Positions 13,276 through 25,270 are shown, counted from the first letter of the stretch. The stretch is DNA of 64,000 bases from Lamellibrachia columna (GCA_963662155.1 OY759263.1:4814041-4878040); one strand, 5' to 3'. Program-made: numbers and translations. The notes: generated by a model from the sequence alone, not told the origin.

Positions 13276-13457
13276 GCTGTTACTACATAGCTATTGCTAC
13301 TGTGGATGTTTTTAATTCCGAGACACCATCTCGTAGATAGGTATTACACGCATAAAAATTCGACCGTAATCCCAGGATGCTTTGCGTTCAGATTATTCGC
13401 TATCTAGCGATTAAAACACAACGTCGTTTGACCTTTTCTGCGGTATGGCTTCATAAC

Positions 13458-13466
13458 ACGATTTAA
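13458..13466. repeat. Target-site duplication (left) of the RTE-like element
   Basis: The 9-mer ACGATTTAA is found here and again at 16537-16545, exactly bracketing the retrotransposon. Confidence 0.88.
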
Positions 13467-16400
13467 CTTACTTACTTACTTATGCCCATCGCCCCTCTTG
13501 GGGCATAGGCCGTCGACAACAGATCGCCAGAGTCCCCTGTCCTGGGCCATCCTCTCTAACTGGTTCCAGGTGTAGCCCATCTTCCTGGTGTCTGCCTGGA
13601 GGTCCCGTCGCCACGTGTTTCTTGGTCGTCCTCTTCTCCGTTTGCCTTGAGGATTCCATGTCAGCGCTTGCCTGGTGGTGCTTGTTACTGGTTTTCGGAG
13701 CGAGTGGCCAATCCAGGCCCATCTTCTTCTTCTGATTTCCTCTTCGACAGGTCGTTGTTGTGTCTTTTCCCACAATTCACTGTTGCTGATGGTGTCTGGC
13801 CAGTGGATCTGGAGGATTCTTCTCAGGCAGTTGTTGACAAAGGTCTGCACTTTGTTGATGGTGGTGTTGGTTATCCTCCATGTCTCTGCTCCATACAACA
13901 AGACCATCTTAACGTTGCAGTTGAACAACCGGATCTTTGTGCGTGTTGACAGTACCCTGGAGCTCCAGATGTTCTTCAGTTGCAGGAATGCCACTCTTGC
14001 CTTGCCTATCCTTGCTCTGACGTCTGCGTCTGTGCCGCCCCGCTTGTTGATTGATGGTATGTGAAGGTCTCTACCTCCTCAAGTGCATTCCCCTCCAGTG
14101 TGACTGGGTCAGTGCTGGCTGCATTCATCCTGAGGACCTTGGTCTTTCCTTTGTGGATGTTCAGGCCCACTTGTAAGGAGACAGCTGCCAGTTCTGTCGT
14201 CTTGTCCTGCATCTGTTGATGGCTGTGAGACAGTAGTGCCAAGTCATCGGCGAAGTCCAAGTCTTCAAGTTGCGTCCATAGTGTCCACTGGATCCCACTT
14301 GTCCTCTGTACTGTGGTCATCTTCATAATCCAGTCAATGGCCAGGAGGAAGAGGAATGGGGACAGCAGGCAGCCTTGTCTTACTCCAGTCTTTACCTCGA
14401 AGCGACAGGTGAACTGTCCTCCATGGATTACCCTACAGCCTGTTCCGTCATAGCTGTTCTTGATTAGGTTGACCAGTTTAGTGGGTACCCCATAGTGTCG
14501 TAGCAGTTTCCAGAGGGTCTTCCTGTCAACACTGTCAAATGCCTTTTCATAGTCAACGAAGTTCACGTAGAGGGAAGAGTTCCATTCTAAGGATTGTTCT
14601 ACTATGTTGCGCAATGTTGCGATCTGGTCTAAACATGATCTGTTCTGGCGGAATCCGGCTTGCTGGTCTCTAAGCATTGGGTCGACCATATCTTTCATCC
14701 TTTCCAAGATGATCCTGTTGAAGACTTTCCCTGGCACTGACAGGAGTGTGATCCCTCTGTAGTTAGCACAATTTCTGAGGTCTCCTTTCTTGGGGATCTT
14801 GATGAGGTAGCCTTCTCTCCAGTCTGCTGGCACTTCTTCCTCTTCCCATATCTTCCCAAATAGAGGGTAAAGTAGTTCCACGGAAGTGTCCACAACTGCC
14901 TTGAGTGCTTCTGCCGGAATATCATCTGGCCCTGATGCCTTATTGTTCTTCAGCTGTTGTATAGCTTTCTTGATTTCTTCTCTGGCAGGTCTGTCGCAGT
15001 TAATAGGTAGGTCATCTTCTGCTGGGTGGATGACAGGCGGGTTTGGCGGGGCGGGTCTGTTCAGGAGTTCCTCGAAATGCTCGGCCCATCTGTCCAGCTG
15101 TTGTTCATTTCCTATGATAGCATTTCCCTCTTTGTCCTTCACTGGTCGCTCTGGGTGGCAGTACTTGCCTGACAGTTTCCTGGTAGTGTCGTAAAGCTCT
15201 TTCATGTTTCCTCTTCCTGCTGCCTGTTCCGCTTCCTCTGCCAGGCTGTCGATGTAGTTTCTCTTGTCCACCTTTATGCTCTTCTTTACTTCTCTGTTGA
15301 CTTCTGCATATTCTTCTTGCGCTTTTGCCTTTGCTGTTCTTGTGCGGCTGTTGTTTACTGCTGTTTTCTTCTCCTTCCGCATCTGGACCTTGCGCAAAGT
15401 TTCCACTGAAATCCACTCTTTCTGCTGCGGTGTCCTAGGGCCAACAACTTCCTGGCAGGTTGATGTCCATGTCTCTTTTATGTTCTGCCACTGCTTGTTT
15501 AGGTCAGTTTCTTCTTCGAGCAGCTCTTGCAGCACTTGGAATCTGTTGGTGAGCTTCAATCTGTATTCCTCTCTTGTCTGTGCATCCTTCAGGAAGCTGA
15601 CATTGTACTTTTTTCGCTTCACTGCTGTCTCCATTCGGTGTTTCTTCAGTTTCAGCTTCAGTATGGCAACAAGCAGGTGGTGGTCAGACGCAGCATCGGC
15701 TCCTCTCTTTACTCTCACGTCCTGAAGGGACCTTCTGAATGTCTTGCCTATGCAGATGTGGTCTATCTGGTTCTCTGTCACGTGATCTAGTGATACCCAA
15801 GTAGCTTTATGTATCCTTTTGTGTGGGAAGATGCTGCCTCCGATGACAATCTTGTTAAGGGCGCATGTGTCAGCAAATCTCTCGCCGTTTTCGTTTATCT
15901 CTCCCAATCTATGTTTTCCCATTACTTCTTCATACCCCGTGTTGTCCTTTCCAATCTTTGCATTGAAATCTCCCATTAGGATGTTGACATCTTTCACTGG
16001 ACACTTGTCGATGATCGTTTGTAGTATGTTATAAAACTGATCTTTGTTTTCTTCATCGCTGTCGTTTGTAGGTGCATAGCACTGGATGACATTCATTTTT
16101 ATCTTCTTCTTCTTTGTTCTGAAGGATGCTGTGATGATTCTTGGTCCATGAGCTTCCCACCCCATCAGCGCCCTCTGTGCCGATCTTGACAGCATGAGCG
16201 CTACACCTTCTGTGTGGGGAGCGTTGTCCTCCTCATGTCCTGAGAAGAGCAGCATCTCTCCACTAAGCAGCCTTCTCTGTCCTGTCTGTGTCCATCTTGT
16301 TTCGCTGACTCCAAGCAAAGCAAGGTTGTAGTTTCTCATTTCCGCTGCCACCTGTGCTGTCTTCCCTGTCTGGTATAAGGTCCTCACGTTCCACGATCCA

Positions 16401-16536
16401 ATCGTGATGTTCCTGGACGAAAGAAGGGTGCTCGACCCTGTGGCTTCCGAGGACTCCCGGCTTTCACCACATGGCGTCATAAGTCTTCGAAACGAAGAAC
16501 CCTCCTCTTCCAGGACTGTAGTCTCTGTATCTTTTT
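13467..16536 (-). mobile_element. RTE-like non-LTR retrotransposon, near full length
   Basis: A 3070-bp element on the minus strand is flanked by the 9-bp duplication ACGATTTAA. It contains one endonuclease-reverse transcriptase gene. It ends on its 3' side in TAAGTAAGTAAGT, a short microsatellite tail typical of RTE-clade elements rather than poly(A). The 5' untranslated region is only about 56 bases, so it may be slightly 5'-truncated. The clear duplication and nearly open reading frame point to a recent insertion. Confidence 0.9.
13476..16480 (-). pseudogene. Endonuclease-reverse transcriptase of the RTE-like element (one frameshift)
   Basis: The product would nick target DNA and reverse-transcribe its own RNA. 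From the start at 16480 the first 824 codons cover an APE-type endonuclease, with motifs ITIGSWNVRTL, GVSETRW, MGDFNAKIG and a late SDHHLLVA. A reverse transcriptase follows, with PADWREG, IPKKGDLRNCANYRGITLLS, GVRQGCLLSPFLF and the catalytic FADD. Near 14058 a small indel shifts the frame. The correct frame then continues from about 14055 to the stop at 13476, giving a C-terminal domain with [22 protein letters not shown] and VDGLCP. A single lesion breaks an otherwise complete protein of about 1000 residues. A sequencing indel cannot be excluded. Confidence 0.93.
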
Positions 16537-16545
16537 ACGATTTAA

Positions 16546-19500
16546 CGCATGACAATTATTATACACAATTAGTTGTACCCAAATATGTTGGACAACATTG
16601 AATGGACCAACGTCATTCTGACTGAACCGAAATAAGGAAACATGGGATAGGTTAATAATCCAGGTAAAGTGTTTTAGGATTAAATAATTAATATGTAGTT
16701 TATCATTTAAATGCAAATAAGTGATTGTTTTATGCTGCTGAATTTCTTCCGAGTTCAGTAACAATGAAACAAAACTTAAAACAGAGAGAGTTTATCAAAG
16801 ATTTAGGAGATGTCACGGATTCACAAATTTGGTAATACACGTTGGACTGGATAGCGACCATCGTCAATATCCAACAGTTATGACAGACGAAAGAAATTAC
16901 TCATATCGACAGATTCTGTCTCCCTCTTGTTGCGGCATTCGTGGAAAGAAAACTCATATCATGAAAATGTCACTCTTACCAAAGTCGCGAAAATGGTCGA
17001 CTGCCGTTATTGAATCCGTTAACAAGTCACGTGGAACGTTCTGTGGTCAACAACATCGAAGCTTTGATTATTTAAGTAGTTTCGAAAACTGGTCAACGAC
17101 ATGCACAGAAGCATTTCTGCCCAATTAGTGTTATATAATCTCGACAACCAAAGCGATTGACGCTATTACCACTGTGACGTGACATGTTCTCTCGAGCATA
17201 TTGGTTTATAAATATAGCGTAGATCGGCGACTTTCCCGCAGTTGTGGCGGCTACTGATTACATTCTTCAGTTCACACGAATGTGCCGTCGATTAACAATC
17301 GTTGAGGGCGTCATCAACAAAACGACGGAAGCACACAGCTTTACTTCACGTGCGGCGGCCAAACTTAAGCTGCGTTAGCGAGTTCCTAGGATAAATGACA
17401 CACTGCGTGAAGTATCGCTGCATAGTCATCGTGGGCTTGAGGAAACGAATTTGCCTCATTTTACAAAACCTGATTAATATGTTGATCAGTCGTTAACTGT
17501 TTTCGAGAGGATTCCATATAAACGCACTCACACGACACCCATTCGTTTAGAGAAAAAGTTTACAGCGTATGAATATAGCCGTCATTGAATGGTACAGAGC
17601 ACGCCAATCATACATTTATTATCATTGTATTTATATAATATTGCACCGTCTAATCTTGGAAAACTGGCTTGCACGCTGAAGCATGTCAATGATAGTATCA
17701 TCAGATACCTTTGTTTGAGGCTAAAAAAAACTAGTTTCCCGTTTCAGACAAGCGTCAGTGCATTTGTCAACCATGGAGTAGTGGCGCTATATTGAATAAT
17801 GCTCAGAGGAGTAATGTATTATCATTTTGTTTCAACATTATATTTTTTTAAACATTTTTAAACATTCTTATGCACGAGTGAGTAAGATAGAGACCTATCT
17901 TCATTTCTGTTGTTCCTCGAGAGTAACAAAAGTGGTTGCAAAAATAATTAAAAAGCCGCGTTATCGCATCACATAAGGAATCTCTACTGGCCAGAAACCG
18001 TGAAGATTCCCGCGAAAACAATACTAATTAAAGTCGACGAAATACAATTAGTATACGATCCGAAAAAAATATGTATTGGTATGTGCGGGCATGCGCAGAA
18101 GCGATACATTTTAGGGTGTCACATATTGCGTCACACCGGAAGTGCGGACGAGAGTTTCGTGAGCGCAAGCACACTGACCCTTTCCCATAATCTAATCACG
18201 TCGCCTCGTCGTGCGACTAAAATATCCGTTTACTATTCATCGAGCTGTTAGTTTACCTAGTCCGATGGCCGCCGGTGCATTGTCGGTGAAAATGATACGT
18301 GCGTACCCAGGGGAGTGGCGCTGCCATTAAAACAATCAAAGCGATCACTGTCGGCCGTGTAAATGCCGTTTACGATGACGTAGCAATCAAAATCAAACCA
18401 GGCCATAGGAGTGGGTGTCGTCGCCGAGGCCGTCGTAGGCCAGACTCTTGTGTCGCCAACATTAAATCAGACGTCGGCAATCACAGCTTCGGTAATCTTC
18501 CACGCAGCGATGCCTGTTGCATCTAAATGACAGGAGATGTGATGGCGATGTCGCCTGGCACGCCTCCACAGATCTCTCTCCGTTCTGCCTCGAGCGTCTC
18601 CGTCTCCTTCCACGCTCTCGAGCCACCGCCGTCAGTGCTACGGAGAACTCGGGTGACGTCACTCAAGCGGCCAGGACGCGTGGTTGGATATGCGATGTGG
18701 AATGTGGGGCATGAGGCTACTTTGTGGTTAAAACAACATTAATGTGCTTACAGGTTTCGCGCATAGTTATTACACATGTATATAATTTCCAACCACGGTT
18801 ATTGACTTCCGCTCCTGCCGTGTAATAACTGTGGTTATCGTAGCATAATTTCTATACAATTTGCAAGTCGCTTGAGCGATTAGTTGTTGACGTGAATACA
18901 CCGCACTGACGAGACATCAGCGTTCCCCTTAGAGAGCATACGCTGTGCACTGCCTTGGACAAGGTGCCAGGCAAACAATAGAAGGTCATATTTACTGTGA
19001 AGCGTTGGAATTGGCAAACAGCGTCATGTTTGTAAACTGTTGCTTAAATGAAGCTACCCGTACCAGCGTTAAATAAGTGTTTTTTACCTAATTAAATAAT
19101 TGCAACTAACGTGACCTGATTATAAAACGGCGTAAAAAATCAAGTCAGCGCAGCGACATATCCATCGAGTAAACGCAGCTTCAAGCTGCGTTTACATCGA
19201 GTCATCGAAGTTTTACGTAATTACACAATCACGTCACGTGGACGATGGTTGTCTAATTACCAAACAATCACGTTATTGCGGCGACGCATCGCCTCGGGTA
19301 AACAGCTTTAAGTTACGTCTACACGAGTCGTAATTGAACAATCGCAACCCACGTGACACGATTGTCTAATTGTGTAAGAATCACTTCATCACAGCGACGC
19401 GTCGCCTGGCGTAATACAACACCCGTCTCCTAAACTGTTGTAACCAGAGACTACACATTCATCTGACTTGTCTCACTGGCTAACTACAAGATTCACGACG

Positions 19501-21456
19501 ACACAAACACCATTCGCCCTCAGACATTGGAAATGTATTATTAACATGAATAATAATATTATAGAACTTTACCAATGCATTTTTTTCCAGCTTATTTGTT
19601 GCTGTTTTTCAACCATTTTACTATTCTCACTAATAATTATTTGTCAATATTTACTAAGGATACGATATTTTGTGTAACAAAGTGATTTTTGATGCAAAAA
19701 CGAGTTACGTAACACTAATACAACTCAATACCGCTACTATGTAATACTGGTAGATTAATTGTTAAGCATACATTCCGAGTAATGGGTTTATTTTAAATGT
19801 ATAACTGATAACAAATATCTTTTAAAGTAAACATGTATCATAAAATATAATGAAATGCACGATGTAAAAATATCATCCATTTCGAAGCCGTGACCAAAAT
19901 GGTACTTGTAAGCGAAATAAAAGTTTTGTGTAATCCGCATGTGAACATATTAAATAAAACTGCAAAAGTGAAGTACGTCATTTCACCAGCATGTACACAT
20001 TTCATCTCCAACAAAAGTGTAGGAGAATAATTAGGTTAACTTTCAGAAATAATTATTAGTCATTCCTTCCATAGGTTTCTATTGCGACGGACGGGTTATA
20101 GCAGCGTCTTGTCAAACGGGCGATTTTATAGCAAATTTTATTCGAGAACAACGTTTCGACATCTTTCGTAGATTGCTATCATGATAATCATAGCTCGGCC
20201 TATAATAATCCACCCAGTATAGCAGACAAAAGCTCCAACGAAAGTTCATCGTGACAATTGTTCTAAATATCTGCGCGTAACGGGGTTTGTACAGTTCCAA
20301 CAAACGGAATGCGATAATAAAGAGGAATGTGAACATCTGCCAGGTAATGACGGTCAATAAAGAAATCCCGTAATCTCTTTTTATTAAGATATGTTAGCTG
20401 CGCGCTCGAAACCAAAAGATCAGCTGTTGTTCAGACATCAAATGAACAGCTTTTACCAAGAAACCATGGCAACATGATTATGCATGAAATAGTTAGTGTA
20501 GTCACGCATATGAAAGTCAATACTGTTTTTTTTCTCCAAATGTTCACACGAGTATGTTAATTAAAATTTTGGATTCGGCAATTTATTTATTCCATAGTCC
20601 TTTTATTGTCGCGGATTATATACGTCAGCAATCACTAATCGTGGTTATTTACACGGAAGCATGACGTACACGTGTGTGCGAGAAAAAAGAAAGACTATGG
20701 TATTACCGACTAGAGGGCGCCACTAGCCGGTTAAATTCATGCGCTGCGTTTAGATGTCTATTAGGTAAACATATTCGTGCTGCTAGCATTTTCTCAACCA
20801 GCAGATACTTTGTTCCTTCATTTATCATCCTCTGAACGAATATTTTCTGATATATTTATATATAATCTACACTGTTCCTTCTCTTACGTTATTTCTTGTT
20901 CTCAAGTTCTTCTATTTTTTCTTAAGTGGGAAAAATAGTTTTACCAGTACTTTCACAACCATCCAATGTCTTAAGATGTTCAACGTATATCTAGGATAAT
21001 GAATTTTAGCTACATATATAATAAATGTAGAGCATGGATGAAGAATAAAAAAATAAAATCATTGTATGATTACGTCGTGACGGTGACTGGACTCACTATC
21101 ATGCCTATTTGCTATTTCCAATCAAAGTAAACACAATACTTGAACCAACAACATCCGTAGCTATGTATATGTTGCTGGTCCGCCTGTTGTGGCCTAGGAC
21201 AGCAACAATGACAAGGGCACAGGCATGGGATTTGTAGAAATAAATTTACAAACTGGCCACTTATGATGATTAAGAATTCTTACTTTATTACTCGTCTTGA
21301 ACATACACACGTACGAAAACACAAACTTCACATTTCAATACTAAAGCGAACAATTGACAATGTTTAGTTTGCTATGTTTACATGTTATACAAACATAGTA
21401 AGTTCCACAACTGGATGGCACGTTTTGTGATTACACCTAGCAGGGACGTTATGTCT
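16546..21456. other. About 4.9 kb without a recognised gene
   Basis: Both strands were read and no conserved domain, LINE motif or convincing exon was found. The interval contains a palindrome and degenerate repeats at 19154-19420 (listed separately). A C-terminal exon of the ODAD4 gene to the right could in principle lie here, but none was recognised. Confidence 0.4.
19154..19420. repeat. Degenerate ~115-130 bp repeat with a 27-bp palindrome
   Basis: Three blocks start with CGACRYRTCG-like sequence at 19154, 19282 and 19395 and share GTAAAC...GAGTCRT and CACGTGRAC segments. The first block holds a near-perfect palindrome at 19169-19195 (GTAAACGCAGCTT, one spacer C, then its reverse complement) that would fold into a 13-bp stem. 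Confidence 0.6.
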
Positions 21457-22072
21457 GTGTTGGCGTGACAACAATAGTAGTACAACCCACGCATTGTGAA
21501 GCGTTACAACAATAGTAGTACAACCCACGCATTGTGAAGCGTGACAACAATAGTAGTACAACCCACGCATTGAGGAGCATGACAACAATAGTAGTACAAC
21601 CCTCGCATTGTGAAGCGTGACAACAATAGTAGTACAACCCACGCATTGTGAAGCGTGACAACAATAGTAGTACAACCCACGCATTGTGAAGCGTGACAAC
21701 AATAGTAGTACAACCCACGCATTGTTGGCGTGACAACAATAGTAGTACAACCCACGCATTGAGGAGCATGACAACAATAGTAGTACAACCTTCGCATTGT
21801 GAAGCGTGACAACAATAGTAGTACAACCCACGCATTGTTGGCGTGACAACAATAGTAGTACAACCCACGCATTGTGAAGCGTGACAACAATAGTAGTACA
21901 ACCCACGCATTGTGAAGCGTGACAACAATAGTAGTACAACCCACGCATTGTGAAGCGTGACAACAATAGTAGTACAACCCACGCATTGTGAAGCGTGACA
22001 ACAATAGTAGTACAACCCACGCATTGTTGGCGTGACAACAATAGTAGTACAACCCACGCATTGTGAAGCGTG
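21457..22072. repeat. 38-bp satellite-like array, about 16 copies
   Basis: The unit is GTGACAACAATAGTAGTACA plus ACCCACGCATTGTGAAGC. Some copies have a shorter TTGGC spacer or GAGGAGCA in place of GTGAAGCG. Because 38 is not a multiple of 3, each minus-strand frame cycles through three peptide phases without stops. This explains the three overlapping 218-228-codon frames, which are not genes. Confidence 0.95.
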
Positions 22073-22452
22073 CTCTTTTACTAAAGCGAATATTCGCTTG
22101 GTGGCGTGTTTCGCACATTCCATTCGGCGGACTTGTCTTCGCTGCGTTCTCGCCCAGCGTCCTGCCCAGGCTGGGAGTCGGACACAACAATTATGCCGTC
22201 ATCATCTACAACGGAAAACCGATGGAATTTTGAATGACCATTGCTGATGTCGACCAACTGAATATCAACCTTCATGATCATTTATGAATGTTTGGACACT
22301 TTAGTCTCCACAAAATGTAACGCTACACTCCATAAACTTGCACATATTGTTCAGTTTACAACTGTCAGTTTTTAAACTGATTTAGAAAGAGACGGACTGT
22401 CCATCAGCGTGATTAATGCCAGCTGTCCGTATCCCATTCCCAGATGTGCAAC

Positions 22453-22458
22453 GTTAAC
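22453..22458. repeat. Target-site duplication (left) of the Polinton
   Basis: The 6-mer GTTAAC lies immediately outside the left terminal repeat and recurs at 31177-31182 immediately outside the right one. Six-base duplications are characteristic of Polinton/Maverick integration. The 6-mer is palindromic, which slightly weakens it as evidence on its own. Confidence 0.85.
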
Positions 22459-22728
22459 AGTAGTATAGGGAAGGTTTTGACCAGGTAAAAATTGAGGCAC
22501 GTCCACGATTGACTTCCGTTTCCGGTTGTGCGCGCAGCCTTCTGGGTAGCCTGAGCGCCCCCTGGTGGTGAACCATAACCCTATCCGTAACCCTACATCG
22601 CCCCCTGGCGACTGGAGCTAACCCTAACCCCTGGCGCTAACCCTAACTCTAACCCCAACCTGTCGACGTCTGTACGATGACCCTAACTTTTTGTCGTCTG
22701 CGGTGAACCCTGACCTTAACGGAGTGAC
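22459..22728 (+). repeat. Left inverted terminal repeat of the Polinton
   Basis: About 270 bases align in reverse complement with 30952-31176, from AGTAGTATAGG to the GACCTTAACGGAGTGAC end. The left copy has extra internal CCCTAAC-rich sequence. It contains AGCGCCCCCTGGTGG (22554-22568) and TCGCCCCCTGGCG (near 22598-22610), plus repeated CCCTAAC telomere-like motifs. Confidence 0.92.
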
Positions 22729-22904
22729 CCCTACGCAGCGGCTATTAATAGGGTCATTATCAACGATCAAAGGGACTAATGAGGAAACGAGAAACCAACA
22801 CAACACGATATGGTACGAGTGCACACGTATTTTAATGAACAACACAAGCAGCATGATGATACAAGGGTAGCGTGTAATATCACTACGACTACTACGGCTG
22901 ATAT

Positions 22905-23095
22905 GATGATGACGATGATGATGTGACTTGCGGATGTTGACCATCACGCCAGAGGTCGCGAGCTTAGGGGTGTCTCCACCTCGCCAGAGGCTCGAGGGTG
23001 ATGATGATGTTGATGATGAGGCGACTTGCGGATGTTGACCATCACGCCAGAGGCCGTGAGCTTAGGGGTGATGCGTCCACCTCGCCAGAGGCTCA
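22905..23095. repeat. ~98-bp tandem duplication next to the protease gene end
   Basis: Two copies share GACTTGCGGATGTTGACCAT, CACGCCAGAGG, AGCTTAGGGGTG and CCACCTCGCCAGAGGCTC. One starts at about 22924, the other at 23022, with GATGATGATG-type trinucleotides between. The right copy reaches the distal stop of the protease frame (23093-23095). Confidence 0.88.
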
Positions 23096-23578
23096 ATCGA
23101 TGTACGATGTGCGATAGTACAGTCTACTTTGTCGCAGCTGTTTAAGCCAATCAAATACGCGGCAATCGTTAGCTACTAAATCGGTGCCGAATATGTTGAT
23201 AAATGTTGTCATCGGAAAGCCGTTACAACGAAGCAATACAAAAGCTACACAATATTGTCCTCAAACGTTAGACAGAGGATTCTGAAGTCTCTTGCTATTA
23301 TGAGTCCACTCGGAACAATGTTCGTTTATGAAGGAGCGGAACGCCGCGTGTCGTGGCGGCAAACCGTACGAGCAGAAGTAATCGCCGCGTCGGTCGGCGT
23401 CCAGGTACAGCGCTATCCAATGTTCGCCCGGTTCGTCGCCGTTGTCGGTGTTGCACACGAAGGCCGCAGGCAGAGCGTATATCGTCGTAAGCAGTCTGTC
23501 TTTGGGTACGACGCCGCGAATGATCGATTTGTTGTGCGGGTCCATCGCCAGTAGTTTAGCGATTTGCAGGGTGTCCAT
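23093..23578 (-). pseudogene. Adenain-type cysteine protease of the Polinton (PRO), stop at the catalytic Cys position
   Basis: This family matures capsid proteins in adenoviruses and Polintons. The frame starts at 23578, one base after the capsid stop. It shows the catalytic His53 in GEHWIAL, a YFCSYGLPP segment where the family normally has an acidic residue before SYG (here Cys69), and the oxyanion Gln99 in RLQNPLSNV. Codon 106, seven residues after Gln99, is where the nucleophilic Cys of the C-G-x-Y-C motif belongs. It is TGA (23261-23263). The frame stays open after it, starting GQYC, for another 55 codons to a TGA at 23093-23095. Total length of about 161 codons suits the family. Decay is the simplest reading, since neighbours are also broken. 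Confidence 0.88.
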
Positions 23579-23579
23579 C

Positions 23580-24870
23580 TCAGTAGTTGTAGATGACGTT
23601 GCGGCTCTTGTCTATTTCCAACACGGACTCGAACTCGGCGTAGGCGACGACGTTCACGGTGTTCGGCAGCGCAGGTTGCCCTTTTGTACCACATGGAAGC
23701 AGGGACCATCGCACTGGTCAGGTGTCAGATCAAAACCGAAGAAGGTGTAACCGTGCCGGTAGTCACTGCAAGTCAGCCCGTCCCCCTCGTCCTGCCACAT
23801 CTTGCAGATCGAGGAGAACAGACTCGTGTAGCTCCTGACGAAGAGATCGTCTTCAAAATTCGGCTGAAAAGGTTTGGAATGTATCTGTCGTCCGTCCACG
23901 TACACTGCGTGGAAGCTGATGGCGTTGTTCTTGGCGTGAAACGGATTCTTAGTGTACGACCGTTGTGCGCGTCGTTGTCGATACAGCACAACACCAGATG
24001 TTTCGGCAGGGTGCCGAGGAACAGGTTCTCGTACGTATGTGACCGAGTGCCTGCAGGAATGGAGTACACCTTGCAGTCGACGGACCGCATCGGATACTTG
24101 ACCGTGCTCTTCTTTAGAGCCTTGATGTGTGCCATCTGTACGGTCGGATGCAGGGTAACCTTCTTTGCAAACAAGGTGGCATTGACGATGTTTATCCTGT
24201 AATCGGGGTTGTTCCCACCAGCCATGAGTGCAAAAGCAGACTTACTACGTACCAGTCGCGTCTTGACATCGACGCCGTTGATCAGGAATTTATCCTGTAG
24301 AAATAGATCTACGTGGAGACGGCCCATCAGGTCGACGACCCGACTCCTTACGATGTTCGCCCGTCGAGTCACGAACCCTTCGTTAGCCGCGGGTCCGTCG
24401 ACTATCTCGACCGCATCCATGTGAGTGGCCGTGTCCTTGTACCACAGCTGACTCGTCAGTTGCGTGACCTTGGCATCGGTACCGTAGCTCAGCAGCGTCT
24501 CTATGTAGGCACGATACGCATACGTGTTGGTCGAAGGGGTCACGAGCGTACCGTTCGGGTAGACGTCGACTTGACTGAACAGCGAATGCAGCCAGTTATT
24601 GACAGGACCCACGGGATCGACGAAGTCGAGATCGTCCCCATTGGCTCGTGTCACCTTCACCTGCACGTGTAGCATCGTGTTGGCGAGATCCAGGTAATCG
24701 TCTCCCGATCCAGGTATCAGGAATTATATCGGTCCACCCGAGTCCAGAGAGGCCATGGGTTGATGTTCTACTACATGACTGTCGACTATGCTGGTCTGAG
24801 TGTGGGGTATGGTAAAGAGATCCAGCCCGGTCTTGACCCCTTCGCACGACTGTCTATGTACGAAAGCCAT
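23580..24870 (-). pseudogene. Major capsid protein (double jelly-roll) of the Polinton, broken
   Basis: This is the hexon-like capsomer protein of Polintons; relatives in invertebrate databases are often labelled F54H12.2-like. The start is the ATG at 24870, overlapping the end of the pX gene by 17 bases. Diagnostic segments include LHSLFSQVDVYPNGTLVTPS, YRAYIETLLSYG and YVDGRQIHSKPFQPNFEDD. Three lesions are visible: a TAA at codon 49 (24724-24726), a one-base loss near 23958 between the DNDAHNG and YTKNPF segments, and a frame-shifting deletion near 23661 after GNL. The last frame ends in VIYNY at a TGA (23580-23582). Total span of about 430 codons is near the family's length. The largest open part is 23773-24723. 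Confidence 0.93.
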
Positions 24871-25270
24871 CGTTGTCGAATATGTCGGCCTCACGTTTCT
24901 TGGGCGTCTGTCTCTTGCGCCGTCTTGTCGCTGAAGTGACTCCTTTCCTCAGAGGCGCGCGTTTTATACGTTTACGAGGTCGCACGCCAGGGACCAAAAG
25001 GCCACGCATCAGACTCCTACCAGCATCAGTGACGCGTCGTTTGGCCGCCTTTTTTATGCTCTGACCGGACATGACGTCGTCGGCTATGCGCACGCCGGTC
25101 TTCAACGCCCCCTTTCCCAACGCCACGGCACCTCTCTTGATGAGTGGCATGGCGCTGCGCAGCAGACCTCCGAACATACTGCCTAGTCCGTGACCTCGCT
25201 GGTATTGGGTACCGGCGAAGTAGGGCAGTGCACCACCCGCCTGCCGCGCGTAATACTCGTTGTAATTCAT
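24854..25270 (-). CDS. pX-like basic core/minor virion protein of the Polinton
   Basis: A complete 138-residue frame starts MNYNEYYARQAGGALPYFAG. It has a glycine-rich, amphipathic region (about 26-70, with GLGSMFGGLLRSAMPLIKRG) and then a strongly basic tail with RKRIKR and RRRKRQTPKKR clusters suited to DNA binding or nuclear import. This matches the pX/core-type protein between penton and capsid genes in Polintons and adintoviruses. It starts two bases after the penton stop and overlaps the capsid gene start by 17 bases, so the three genes form one tight cassette. No lesion was seen. Confidence 0.85.
   Translation of the reverse strand: MNYNEYYARQAGGALPYFAGTQYQRGHGLGSMFGGLLRSAMPLIKRGAVALGKGALKTGVRIADDVMSGQSIKKAAKRRVTDAGRSLMRGLLVPGVRPRKRIKRAPLRKGVTSATRRRKRQTPKKREADIFDNDGFRT

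Noticed and set aside
21385..22190. Three overlapping minus-strand frames of 218-228 codons rich in VGCTTIVVT
   Set aside because: They are the three phases of one 38-bp tandem repeat.
23255..24202. Plus-strand frames opposite the capsid and protease
   Set aside because: Shadows of the minus-strand Polinton genes. The conserved motifs are all on the minus strand.
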